A DNA stretch of 64,000 bases from Tubulanus polymorphus (taxonomy: Eukaryota > Nemertea > Palaeonemertea > Tubulaniformes > Tubulanidae): the NCBI RefSeq assembly GCF_964204645.1, contig NC_134027.1, forward strand, positions 10,342,485-10,406,484, given 5' to 3'. The position numbers and the translations under genes are program-made. Shown here one piece after another: positions 18,129 through 35,700 of this stretch. Within the stretch, counting starts at the first letter, position 1. Every line of letters begins with the position of its first letter. The notes under the pieces were generated by a model. It searched no databases. It worked only from the letters and a program-made list of their open reading frames with translations, and was not told the DNA's origin.

Positions 18129-19017
18129 ATGATTAAGCTGTACATTTTCGTCGGTACGTACTAAATCCGCGTTGAGCAAAACTACAGAAAACATTATTTT
18201 CATGTATACAATCGAACCTCGTTGAACGAATCTGGTAGGCAGAAGTGAAATTGTCGTATTAAATGGGATTCGTATTATCGAACGGTTGATTGATATAGTG
18301 ATCTTCGCCGGGACATCGACTGGAAATCAATAAACGTGTTTCGTCTTAAACAGAATCGTATTTTTTCTAAATCTTAAAATAGGGATTGTCCCTGTTATTT
18401 ATTTGGTTGGTAAATTTCGTTTGATTTTTTGATTGAGTGTCCCTTACAGACCCACCACACCTGCTGGAAGCGAAACAGGGGGTTTAATTTTGAAATCGGA
18501 AATCGAAGTACAGATATAGTTGTGTGATCGGCGGTCGAATTTACAGAATTTTTTTGTTTAAATCGAAGTACATAATTGGGAAATTCGGTTCCGGTTCATT
18601 CAAACAATTTTCCAACCAGTCTGAACCGGCAAGCGACTGATTGGGGTGAATTTTTCTGGCTGCCTAATTTAATACATCGAAATTTTGGAAATAGCTATAT
18701 CAATCGTATTAACAAGGTTCAACTTAATGTATATACATTATCTCCATATTCTATAATTTGATGAAAATAGCTTTATGGTACCTATTTACAAAAATCAATG
18801 ACTTTTCTTTATTACTACAGCTATCGCTTCGCTACTGTTCGCAGTCTCTGCAGGAGCAGACTGCTATTTCGTATGCAATAATCACAAGAAAGTGAAATCC
18901 GGGGAAGTCAACTGGACGAAGTGTTTAGATAAATGTTCCGAATACGACGACTGTACACGCGAATGTGACGGACCGTACTGTATGCAGGCTTGTTACAACA
19001 TCATGAAAGAATTGTGA
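18129..19017 (+). CDS. Small secreted cysteine-rich peptide (73 aa), family not recognised
   Basis: Two exons join in phase: 18129-18153 (ATG, eight codons plus one base, donor GTACGT) and 18821-19017 (acceptor ACTACAG, stop TGA). An AATAAA signal follows at about 19040. The product starts with a Lys then a hydrophobic stretch (MIKLYIFVAIASLLFAVSAG), a typical signal peptide with likely cleavage near residue 21. The mature part of about 52 residues has eight cysteines spaced C-X3-C-X15-C-X3-C-X5-C-X3-C-X4-C-X3-C, that is four CX3C pairs. Paired CX3C motifs are typical of helical-hairpin disulfide peptides, but I know no family with this exact spacing. The phase-1 intron ends within the signal peptide, a common place in secreted peptide genes. 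Antimicrobial, signalling or venom-like roles are all possible; I assign none. Confidence 0.82.
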
Positions 19018-19090
19018 TCTGTATTCGTTAGGTATACTAAAAATAAACTGGCACGGTATTTCATACTCAATTCAGTCAACAATTTTATTT

Positions 19091-19367
19091 TAAGTAAAAA
19101 ATTGTATGGAAACAGCGAGTTTGTTTTGGGTATTACTTAGACTTAAACGAAGACCTATGCCAGAAAAGTTACCATTTTACTTATATCGTACCTGTGGTTA
19201 GGCCTACAGTCATTACTCCTAGTGTACGTAAGTAAAAAATGTATGGAAACAGCGAGTTTGTTTTGGGTATTACTTAGACTAAAACGAAGACCTATGCCAG
19301 AAAAGTTACCATTTTACTTACATCGTACCTGTGGTTAGGCCTACAGTCATTACTCCTAGTGTACATG
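19091..19367. repeat. Direct tandem duplication, period about 137 bp
   Basis: Two near-identical copies, each with AGTAAAAAA(TT)GTATGG at its start and CATTACTCCTAGTGTAC at its end, follow one another just downstream of the peptide gene. They differ by only a few substitutions and one small indel, so the duplication is recent. Confidence 0.9.
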
Positions 19368-20300
19368 TAGTCCCATAATTTTCGGGGTCCATGGGTCTTT
19401 GGTTTTCGTATTAGCAGTGCATAGTCTTAGTAACACCCAGTTCGTTTTTGAGCCGATAGTTAGTTTCACATCAACATTATTTTCTGCCAAAATCAATCTT
19501 AGGTTTTTCATATTTCTTGAAGGGTTGTTACATCCACGTTCGCGAGGTTCTAGTGAAAAATAATACATGATGATAAAATGTATATATATCGTAAGGGTCG
19601 TTTGATGGTGGGAAAACTAAGGTACACATTTCAGAACGAAGTCGATTATGTTAAAAATGATTTTCTCACGACGTTTTCGACCACTGCGGTTGTTTCGTGA
19701 AAAATTAGAAGATTTCTTTTTCCTCTTTTCGTCAGAAGATAATGGAAAAATCGATATCCATGGCGAGACGAAAAATCGCCGTTCGGTTCATGTTATTATT
19801 AGCTTCTATTTCGATAAGAACAACTGCGCAACTCTACTTGCTGACGGGCATTGTAGCTATTTCAAACCCATTAATCATTATTATTTGGCGCCACACGCGT
19901 TAGTTTGAATGATTTGAATCCGTCAATTTTCTTTTCAAATATCGATACAGTGCGTGCGAGCCACTATTTGCTATTTGATTTAGCGCTTCATTTGCTCGTC
20001 GTCGCACCAAAAAACCACGAATATTTTCCACAATTTGAAGATCGTTTTCCACATTTGGTTTTCAGTTTCACTACCACCTGCAGTATATACGTGCGTCACA
20101 TTCGTATTTCAAGAAAGAATGTTTTGATCCTTTGCGCATCGAGACTCACCCTTCGCCAATTCGCGTTTAACATTACATCGAATTCTTCAGGTATATTATA
20201 TTGCTTCGAACAGCGATGCTTATTTCCCTTACCGTAAACGCGTCTCTTTAGAATTCAAAAAAGTAGATAACAGGAACTTTTTGAGAAAATTACTGCATCG

Positions 20301-21116
20301 ATGGCGAATATCTCCACCGTACGCGGAATCAACGGGTCGGGTGTATCGGCAAACACCACAATCATGGGCGACGGTCGGTTTGTACCGCATCCTTTATGCG
20401 ACGTCACCGACCCGACGTACGAGACCCTCAGCATGTTACTGAAAGTCGTGAACTGGCTAGTATTCAGCGTTTCTTGCTTCGGCGTCTGCGGAAATCTACT
20501 ATCTTTCGTCATTCTCGGCCGCGAACGTCATTCGAACAACACGAGTGTGTTCTACTTGACGTGTTTGGCCGTCGCCGACATGTTCATTTGTTTGTCGTAC
20601 GTGTTGTTCGACTTCCAGTACCGCCTCTACACGCAATCGGCGTTACTGGACATGGGCGCCGAAATAAACCACGTCATGAAGCGCATGTATTCGTACACGA
20701 AAAACTGTCGACTTTTATTCTCCAGCTTTAGCGATCTCATAACTTTATTTATCGCCATCGACCGATACATCGTAGTTTGCCAGCCTTTGCAGGCGATGCG
20801 CGTGATAAGCATGAAAAAATCTTACATCTACGCGAACATCGCCGTTATCATCTCGATTTGCGATCAGATTAAGAACTTTTTCAAGTTCACGACCCGCCGC
20901 ATGCGCGACCCTTGCACCGGCGACTACATCTGGGTACAAAAAATGACTCCGTTTGCCAAAAATATGTACGTCAGATACTACGAGGTTTTCGCTCGCGCGC
21001 CGATATTCACGTTCATCCCGACAGTGATAGTGATCGTGATAACTATCCGATTAATTCTCACTTTGAAATCCGCGGGAGCGGCGAGAAAAACCATGTCAGG
21101 AGGAAATAATCAAACT

Positions 21117-21149
<33 letters not shown>

Positions 21150-21407
21150 GATCGTAGCTTAACTTTGACACTAGTTCTCATTTCTTGTCTGTACATCGTA
21201 AAGAAGTCTTTTAATTTGGCTGCCGGTATCGGCAATTTGCTCATGGCTTTAAAAAGCGAGTTGGGGAAATATTTCTATTACAGATACTTCAACGTTTTTC
21301 AGGATTTGGTCAGAATGATCGTAGCATCCGCGAATTTCTTTATCTACTGCGCTTCGAGACGTCGCTTTAGAAATCAACTAAAAGCGATTTTTCACAGAAA
21401 AATATGA
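20301..21407 (+). CDS. Class A GPCR, invertebrate neuropeptide receptor type (FMRFamide-receptor-like)
   Basis: Intronless frame of 368 residues. The N terminus has glycosylation sites (NIS, NGS, NTT). Seven hydrophobic segments lie near 47-72 (GNLLSFVIL), 83-106, 137-160, 172-190, 232-256, 287-310 and 334-351. DRY is at 154-156. C136 and C205 are placed for the usual TM3-ECL2 disulfide. Departures from the rhodopsin consensus: no Trp in TM4, no CWxP in TM6 (CLYIV instead), and NFFIY replacing NPxxY in TM7. The NFxIYC ending resembles FMRFamide/myosuppressin-group receptors. Loop 3 has a poly-Ser run from an AGC repeat (21119-21148). Ligand is not inferable. AATAAA is at 21649-21654. An upstream non-coding exon is possible but not seen. 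Confidence 0.88.
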
Positions 21408-22560
21408 TTTTTGCAAAACGACAGTTGACTGAATGCCTCATTCGTAGCCAAAACACAGCGCTAACAATAAAACTATTTCACAACGAAATATTAGTTCTAT
21501 CAATTACACACACATTCAACCACTAAATAATATCTAGGGTCGCGTTTCAAAGTCGAGTTTTTACATAAAAATAGATTTAGATAAAATTAGATAAATGTAT
21601 TTTACACAATCTTGATTTCATTCGCGCTACGGCATCTATTTCCATGTCAATAAAACTACATGTTCAGTGAACCCGCTAATGTATACGTGGACAAAAATTT
21701 CGACTTACAGTTTAGACTTTCCCAATCGTTGAACAGGGGTTCGATTGCAGCTACGCTTCATCAAGATCGTCGAACATTTGGCAGTGGTAGCATAATAAAC
21801 TTTTATGTAACTAACTGCTCTCCAGTTATGTCAGCAAACAGACCTTTACTAATCCTAATCGACTGCAACTACCTAGCGACGACGGTACCATTAGGCTCCT
21901 CTCTTACTAACCTGAACAGCACCCCCTTACCCGCGAACCACACCGTCGGCGTACCAAATCCAGATCCAGATCGAGTCATGTGGCGTTGCGGGGGGGGGGG
22001 GGGGGGGAATTTGGCGTGATTTGTGAAAGTTAGAACAGTAAACTCCGCTCGTGGTAATTTATCAGACTTCAGTGATATCCGAGTAAGATGTCATAATATA
22101 TTTCATGCATTGTCACAAAAACATTACGGGGTTTACCGCAGGTATAGTGCAAACCTGGCAGAAACCTTGCTACGATTGCAATTAATTTCAATACAATGTG
22201 TAACTGTTAGATATCGGTAGGACACAAGATGCAACGAATTTCTGCTACAAATGATAAACAAACGAGATTACTTACTTCGAAATACTTCACATCATTTTGC
22301 ATTCAAGATCAAAATGTTTCTCTTCAAAATGACGTTATAGTGCATATCAAATAATCATCAGAAAATCAAAACATTTCAATACTTCCAATTTCAATTCAAT
22401 GGCTTATACATCATAACTTGCATAATTTGAAAATTGAGCCCAACGATTTGAACAATTCCGAACTACTACCGGTATTTCATACATTTTTCAAAATAAATGC
22501 ATGATATATTTACAAATTATATTTACAACAACCAAATTCAATGTATCAAATGTCAATGTG
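21408..22560. other. 3' flank between GPCR (+) and DHX35 (-); nothing further recognised
   Basis: Contains the GPCR 3' UTR, a run of 18 G (21990-22007), and the presumed DHX35 3' UTR on the other strand. Small open frames here have no supporting evidence. The two genes converge in this interval. Confidence 0.4.
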
Positions 22561-29493
<6,933 letters not shown>

Positions 29494-30842
29494 TACCCAG
29501 TCAATCACTTCGGGTTCCTTGGAAATCAATATGAGTCAAGGCGATCGAGGCGATTGCAATTCTTGACAGGGAAAAAAAAATATAAAATTTTTATGATCGA
29601 TTTCCAATTTGCATTCATTCAACACAGTTATCCGAGCAACCTTGGAGTAATCATTTGACAAATGATTACTCCAAGGAGCAACCAACTCGCTCCATGAAAA
29701 TGATCATATGCTCATTAAACTATCAAATGCTATCAATTCAAAAGTTTTAGTAGGTACATTAGAGGCGTTTTTATTTAAGCAACTCGTATAAAATCGCTTT
29801 GCTTCGTCGATTACTGTCACGTGGTACAAATCGAATCGCCTTAAATAAATGACCCTACTCTCCAGAACCGGAACCCGAATTTTCTGTGATTGAAAAAGCC
29901 GCCATTTTGTTTTTGATCTATCACCGAACACTCAAAGCGCTTCGAATCGATGAGCGATTTGGTCGCGTTGGGTACTCGCGTTGGCGATTTGGTTAAATAA
30001 ACGGACGTTGTAGGCAAATTGTTGTAGGCGCGTTGCTTAAATAAATGGGCGATTCGATTCGTGTTGATTCGAGTTGCTTAGATTAAAACGCCTTAGAATA
30101 TATATATCTGGATTTTTTATTGTGGTAATTAGTTGTGTGGTGAACTTGGCTTCTTGTTAAATAAGATTCGGTTCATTACCAGGCTTCCAGAAGCGGAATT
30201 TCTTTGTCTTGTCCATGATATGCGTTAAATGACAAATTCAGACGGCAAAATCGCAGCTACGCCTTATAACTATTTGTTCAATTACTACGGAAGAAAGCAA
30301 GAAAGGCCGAACCGTGAATAGGATATAATAGTAAAGTTAAATTGAATTTGATTGTTACCCACAACGCCCTTGAATCGCGAAAACCAATATGTCAGCCTCC
30401 ATGAAAAAGCGGGTCGATTAAAAAACCACAAAATTAGCTAATTGATAATTGAACAGACCCTGCATCTGCATGTCAAAGGTAGGTCTATTAGCTTAGATTT
30501 ATATATATGAGAAATTATCATTTCGAATTCTGCAATAAATCTTGGACTAAAATTTAAGTGAAAATGTTGTTCCATTTTCTTCCCTTCACTTGGGCCTTCT
30601 TGTAGACTTCCCCTTCCTCTAGCATGCCTAGTCCACTCTCTCTAGTCTAACTATTCCTCCTACCCATTCTCCATTCCAGAGACACGCTGCTCTCATTGAA
30701 ATTAAATTTGAATCGATTAGTGGTCGACAAGGATTATCGCGGAAAAGATAGACTCTTCATTTCTTCGAAAAAAAACGCCAACTTCCAAATAGGTACATTA
30801 AACAACCTTTTTTACTCCTCCTCATCTGAAAATGCAATAAAA
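29494..30842. promoter_or_regulatory. Intergenic region between divergent DHX35 and LSM10
   Basis: The two housekeeping genes are head-to-head with about 1.35 kb between the chosen starts. The interval contains a 37-base perfect palindrome (29640-29676), a local rise in CpG-containing repeats of GCGATT/GTTGG around 29940-30060, and the alternative DHX35 start at about 29907. No core-promoter element could be assigned. Confidence 0.4.
29640..29676. repeat. 37-bp perfect palindrome
   Basis: Eighteen-base arms (left arm CCTTGGAGTAATCATTTG) flank a single central A. Part of the right arm (ATTACTCCAAGG) recurs at about 28777-28788 in the first long DHX35 intron, so it belongs to a repeated sequence. 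Confidence 0.92.
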
Positions 30843-31391
30843 ATGCCGCTCGAAGATTTACCGACTTTGCGCGAGAAGGTTATCGTCCAGAATTCGTTGC
30901 TCTGTCTGTTGAAAGGAATTCAAGGTCGAATAACCGTCGTCGAATTGCGCAACGAAAGCGAGGTGTGCGGGCGTATCGATTACGTCGACGCCTTCATGAA
31001 CACTAACATGTCGAATGTCGTATTTTCGGACCCGTTCGGCAAAGAAACGAAAATGGACGTCTTCTACGTGCGAGGGAAGAATATCCGCTACGTGCAAATA
31101 CCCGACGACGTCAACATTTTGCAGACGATCAAACAGACGCTGGACGGTCCCGGTAGACAAATGCGCTTGCGCAACAAACCGAAGGAAACGGTCGTTATGG
31201 ATAAAAGAAGCGATCATCCGTACGGACCGGCGCAGAATAAGTTGCGCCAGTCAAAAGAGGCAGCGCAGAAACGCGGACAAGCCTATCTAGCGGAGCTACT
31301 CGAAAAAAAGCGAATCGCAAAATTGACGGAAAAAACTGAGAAGGAAAAGTCTACTCCAGCGACGGAATCTGCGAAAACCGACGATGTCTGA
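30843..31391 (+). CDS. LSM10: U7 snRNA-associated Sm-like protein LSm10
   Basis: Single-exon gene. The start chosen is the ATG at 30843, giving 182 residues; the frame is open upstream to 30696 but that extension has no family similarity. The Sm fold is evident: NSLLCLLKGIQGRITVVEL and CGRIDYVDAFMNTNMSNV form Sm1, and FYVRGKNIRYVQIPDDVNI forms Sm2, with the family signature IPDDVNI. LSm10 and LSm11 replace SmD1/SmD2 in the U7 snRNP that cuts the 3' ends of replication-dependent histone pre-mRNAs. The protein is about 60 residues longer than human LSm10 (123), the extra being a Lys/Glu-rich probable coiled-coil tail. AATAAA is at 31562-31567. Divergent from DHX35 and in tandem with SHQ1. Confidence 0.93.
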   Translation: MPLEDLPTLREKVIVQNSLLCLLKGIQGRITVVELRNESEVCGRIDYVDAFMNTNMSNVVFSDPFGKETKMDVFYVRGKNIRYVQIPDDVNILQTIKQTLDGPGRQMRLRNKPKETVVMDKRSDHPYGPAQNKLRQSKEAAQKRGQAYLAELLEKKRIAKLTEKTEKEKSTPATESAKTDDV

Positions 31392-32705
31392 TCGTTCGTT
31401 AACTTTTCTTACGGACAGGGTTGCCAGCTAGACTGAAAACCTCAATTGAAAAAATTTGCAAAAGCTCCTTTTGTCAAAAAGTCTATGAAATTTGCTCAAA
31501 AGGGTCCTTAGAAATATGCAAGGTTTATTTAGATGTGTGGTGACAATGATAAGTTGAATTGAATAAATTATATACAGTAGCCTAAAAGTCCTTTATAATG
31601 CCGCTGCCAGGACCAATGGAAAACATGGCGTTATATTGAAAAATGTAAGCCTTACGTGAGCAATGGCATTAAAAAGGATGACATGACAAACTTTGACCGT
31701 ATATCATTTTACAAGTGGCCTACTTACTTTTTGCGATAATGGTTGTGATTGCTGTGCGATTTTAATGGGTGAATAACTTTGCTAAAATTGCTTACTTTTG
31801 GGCAAGAAAGCTGTTTACTACAGACATAATCTTAACTGACAACCCTGTCGTTGATATCAACTGAATTGAGTTGCGTTTGCATTTGCCGGTACATTAATCA
31901 TTTTGATTTACTGAAACTTTTGTATTTGCCTTATCAATCAAAAATAAACATTTGTGCCTATAATCTAACAAAGAGTGCCTGATCATTATATTCAAGTTAT
32001 GGTATTTACTACGTCGGACTCTCCCTGTGGAGTTATTAATGCTGGTATCAATCTGCAGCCTGGATCCACCAACCCATTGCTATCAGAGATTCACCGTTTT
32101 AGTGTGAAGTTTTGATGTATGGTGATAGAATTTAACTGATTTCTGGTATTTGAAGTCCATTTGTTTGGTCGTGTCTGAGGTGAGGTCTGAAGACTGGTAA
32201 AGTCTTGACGATCATAAATTATAAGAATGGTGATAATTTATCAAATAATTGAGGCCAGGGGAAGGTAGCATATTGATATTGTGTACTGTAAGCACCTATC
32301 CACTGTGTAAGCACCTATACCAGTGAATTGGTTGCAAGGTAAACGTTATCATCTCATCGCTGAATCATTTGGGGTCATCGGTATTGGCTCCTGTATAGTG
32401 TGCAGTTCGAAAAACCTATTGATGTACATCTTTGAAGTTACGCTCACAGTTGTGTTGCCATCAGTACACACTTGAACAAAAAGATTCTTTTATGAGCTTC
32501 AAGGATCTAAACATCTTTTGTCTGGAAGTTAATACGTGTCCACGCAGGTTTAAATTGTATCTGGAGAAAACACTAGCTTTCTTTCATTTTGATGGGGAAA
32601 AATCAAAACAATGCCGCAGAAACTTGAGTCAGTCATTCTCGTTTTTTAAAACTAATCTATGAAAAGGGATGTTTTGTGTTTTCTATCATTACAGGCTGAA
32701 CAAAA
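31392..32705. other. LSM10 3' UTR and intergenic region with a MITE
   Basis: After the LSM10 poly(A) signal, about 31573-31720 holds a CAGTAG-type MITE with GCATTAAAAAGG/CCTTTATAATGCC arms. The remaining kilobase up to SHQ1 has no feature I can support. Confidence 0.4.
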
Positions 32706-35700
32706 ATGTTGACCCCCGCGTTTGAAATATCTCAAGATGAACATTTCTTGACGATAATCATTAAATGTCCCATGTCAAAAGTGAGTAGATATATTGTTAT
32801 CTTCAATATCTTAGTGAGATCCCACTTAACTCGACTGTTCAAATGATTTGTATTCCCGTAGACTCCTTATAAAATCATTACCTTCTCTTGGCAATAGGTC
32901 AAAGATACAGAAATATTCATGGAAGAAGATGAGTTCAAATTCTACTCAAAACCGTACTACCTTCGGTGAGTTGGAGTTATAAGTGCTGGATTTGATAGAC
33001 CAAACCCAGGACCCGGTTCCACGGTTGTGAGTAAAGATTTGACTCAGAGCTAACTCATCGAAAATGAACTGCTTTTAACTTAAGATTTAACTCTAACTCA
33101 CAACTGTGGAACTGGATCCTGGGGCAGATCCATGTGGACAACCGTAATAAGACTTGTACAAGCAAGTCATTCAAATTTTTTTAGTGCCCTTTTTCATTTT
33201 TTCAACAAAGATAATTGGTGCATTGCAGTGCAGTATTGCCCCTGTTATTATTGCCGTTTTGGACATCTTAATTACCCTTTTGGGATGTGACAAGTCCTAT
33301 CTGATCTATATCTTTAAAGAGATGATGCTCAGCCACTTGTAATTCTTTGAAATGATTTCCATGCACATTATTAACAAAACGGTTACTTTGGTTATCTATT
33401 CTTAGACTTACTTTACCTGGAAAAATCATTGAAAATGGCAAAGAGAGCGCTAAATATGAAGCCGATATAGGTATGAGATATGGTCTAATTAAGGCCAGAT
33501 GTATTCAGCAGTATTGATTTGCATGCACTTAATGTATCAATTTACCATGTAGCAAATTTATCAATTGCCGACTTATTTATTGCAGCCAGTTACACGGTGA
33601 AAGTACCTAAACTGAATCCCGGTGAATATTTTGAAGGGTTAGATATGATAACCAAACTATTGGCGCCCAAAGGAAAAAGCACTGCTGCGGCTCCGCTTAT
33701 AGAGGTTCTAGGTACATATGAGTAACTGAAATTTATTAACAAGTATTATATTTCATAATGTATGTATGGAATGAACACTTAGTAGGCTTTATTTGAACAA
33801 ATGGTTTTAGAGAGTTCCTCGAATGCAGAATTCGATGACATAGATGAAGAAGATATCGATTGGCAAATCGAACAGATTCCATACGAGGTCATGGAGGAGG
33901 TGCTAACAACTGAAGGCTATTACTATGGATTTGCTCATCAACGCTCCGGTGTTTTTACTAGATTAAAAGTAGGCTCATGTCTGATTTGATGAATGTAATC
34001 AGTAGGCTCTGCACAAAGCAGAATTTTTAGGACCGTGAAAATTTGATTTATATCAACGTCTATATTTCATTCTGAATGATATATATTTAGAGAGATTATA
34101 GCTTGCTTAGAGTCAACTTGGATGACAAATTTCTGTAGTCAGGATTTTTTCTTTTTACCGCGTAGGAAGAATTTCATGAAGTGCTGGATATTCGCGATCC
34201 CGATGTAACGTCTTATACTACCCGTTGTGAGCTGCGTTTTGAGGATGAACAGCAAAAATTTGATCCAGAACATTACTTGTAAGTATGTCCTTTTAACGAC
34301 TTAAATCAAACTATTCATTATATTACAACCTGGATTTCACATCTCGAAAATTGACATGTAAGAATGTACAGTAAACCTCAGACAAACTTGGACCGGCAGA
34401 ATTGGTCCAAGGCAAGTGAAGTCCAAGTTAAGGATAGGAAAATATGTTAAAGATTCAGAAAAATGATTTGGTTTTCGGCTGAGTTAGTCAGAGGTCTGAG
34501 TTGGCCATGTCCGAGTATGGCAAGGTTTACTTTTGAATTATATGAAGATAGTTGAAATATGGTTATGTATATTGAATATTTTGAAACAATTTTTTTTTTG
34601 ACTTGATCGCGATACTTTATGCTACCAAATTCTAAAATCCATTCTGACATTGCTTTTATTCCTTCTTTTTAGAGCTGACCTATATGAAACCGATTGTATC
34701 GATGAGTTATTGAAGTATCGTGCTCCGTGGCAACTTTTGAAAGCCTCCAAATCATGCGAAGGTGAAAAAATATATTTCATTTCAAATGCTGGATGTTTGT
34801 TTATGGGCAAACAATGATCCGGTATTTGAAATGAATTTATTACTCTCACACCTTTATCCTCGAAACATTTTCTTTTCAGGTGGATATCAAAAAGCTTATA
34901 TAATTCTTTATTTTAATTATATCTTCATTTGGTAAACTAAGATCATTTTATCTGCCAAGGCATGTGCAGTCTAGTTATCGTAGCTATGTTGAAATGCTAT
35001 TTACTTCTTAAATATTCTCAGTGTTCTCCATATGCTGGAATTTTAAAGGGGCTGCATTCATTGTTAAGTGTATGACATAGTGGCTGCTGAAGTAACAAGG
35101 CTTTCAATCCCCCCAAAAATACAGATAATTTTAGCTTCAGTTTGGTGTAATCTTCTACCATTTTTCACATAAGCTGAAAATATTTGAAAGCAATTATAAG
35201 CATTGATAGAAAATGATATCCATTCTGGTATGGACAGCAGATATTTTACGAGGGGTGGCCGATTCTCTCAAGACTGTTGGTTGCTAAAATGAAAAAGGGT
35301 AGCTGCCCCTCTGAAACTTGTTGTGGAGGATACTGCTTTGAATCATTTATTGTTTTCTATTTTTTTCAGTCTCGCTAACTGCTGAAGAAAAAGATATAAT
35401 GCGGAAGTTACCAGCCAAAGAATATATCCTTTTTATAAGGCCTTCAGATAACACGTCAATTGTATTGATAGAATTGGCAGTTTTTGTATGTTTTTTTTTA
35501 TGATGTGGTATTAATACTCTTCTTTAACTGATTATCCTACATCTGTTAGATAAACGTGATGTAATGTCCGTTTGGCTGGGACTCATCGATATAATATATG
35601 CGTACGCGTATAATTACCGCACCACAGAAGGGGAGAACAATGTGGAATCGGCGTGGACGCTTCGGAAATTGAGTGCAACACTCTCCTGGTTCGAGGTATG

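Noticed and set aside
30858-31217. 119-codon frame opposite LSM10
   Set aside because: Shadow of the LSM10 coding sequence.
35424-35540. Reading through the SHQ1 exon to a GT donor near 35490
   Set aside because: It adds non-conserved residues and breaks the frame of the next exon; the AT-AC junction restores the conserved block.
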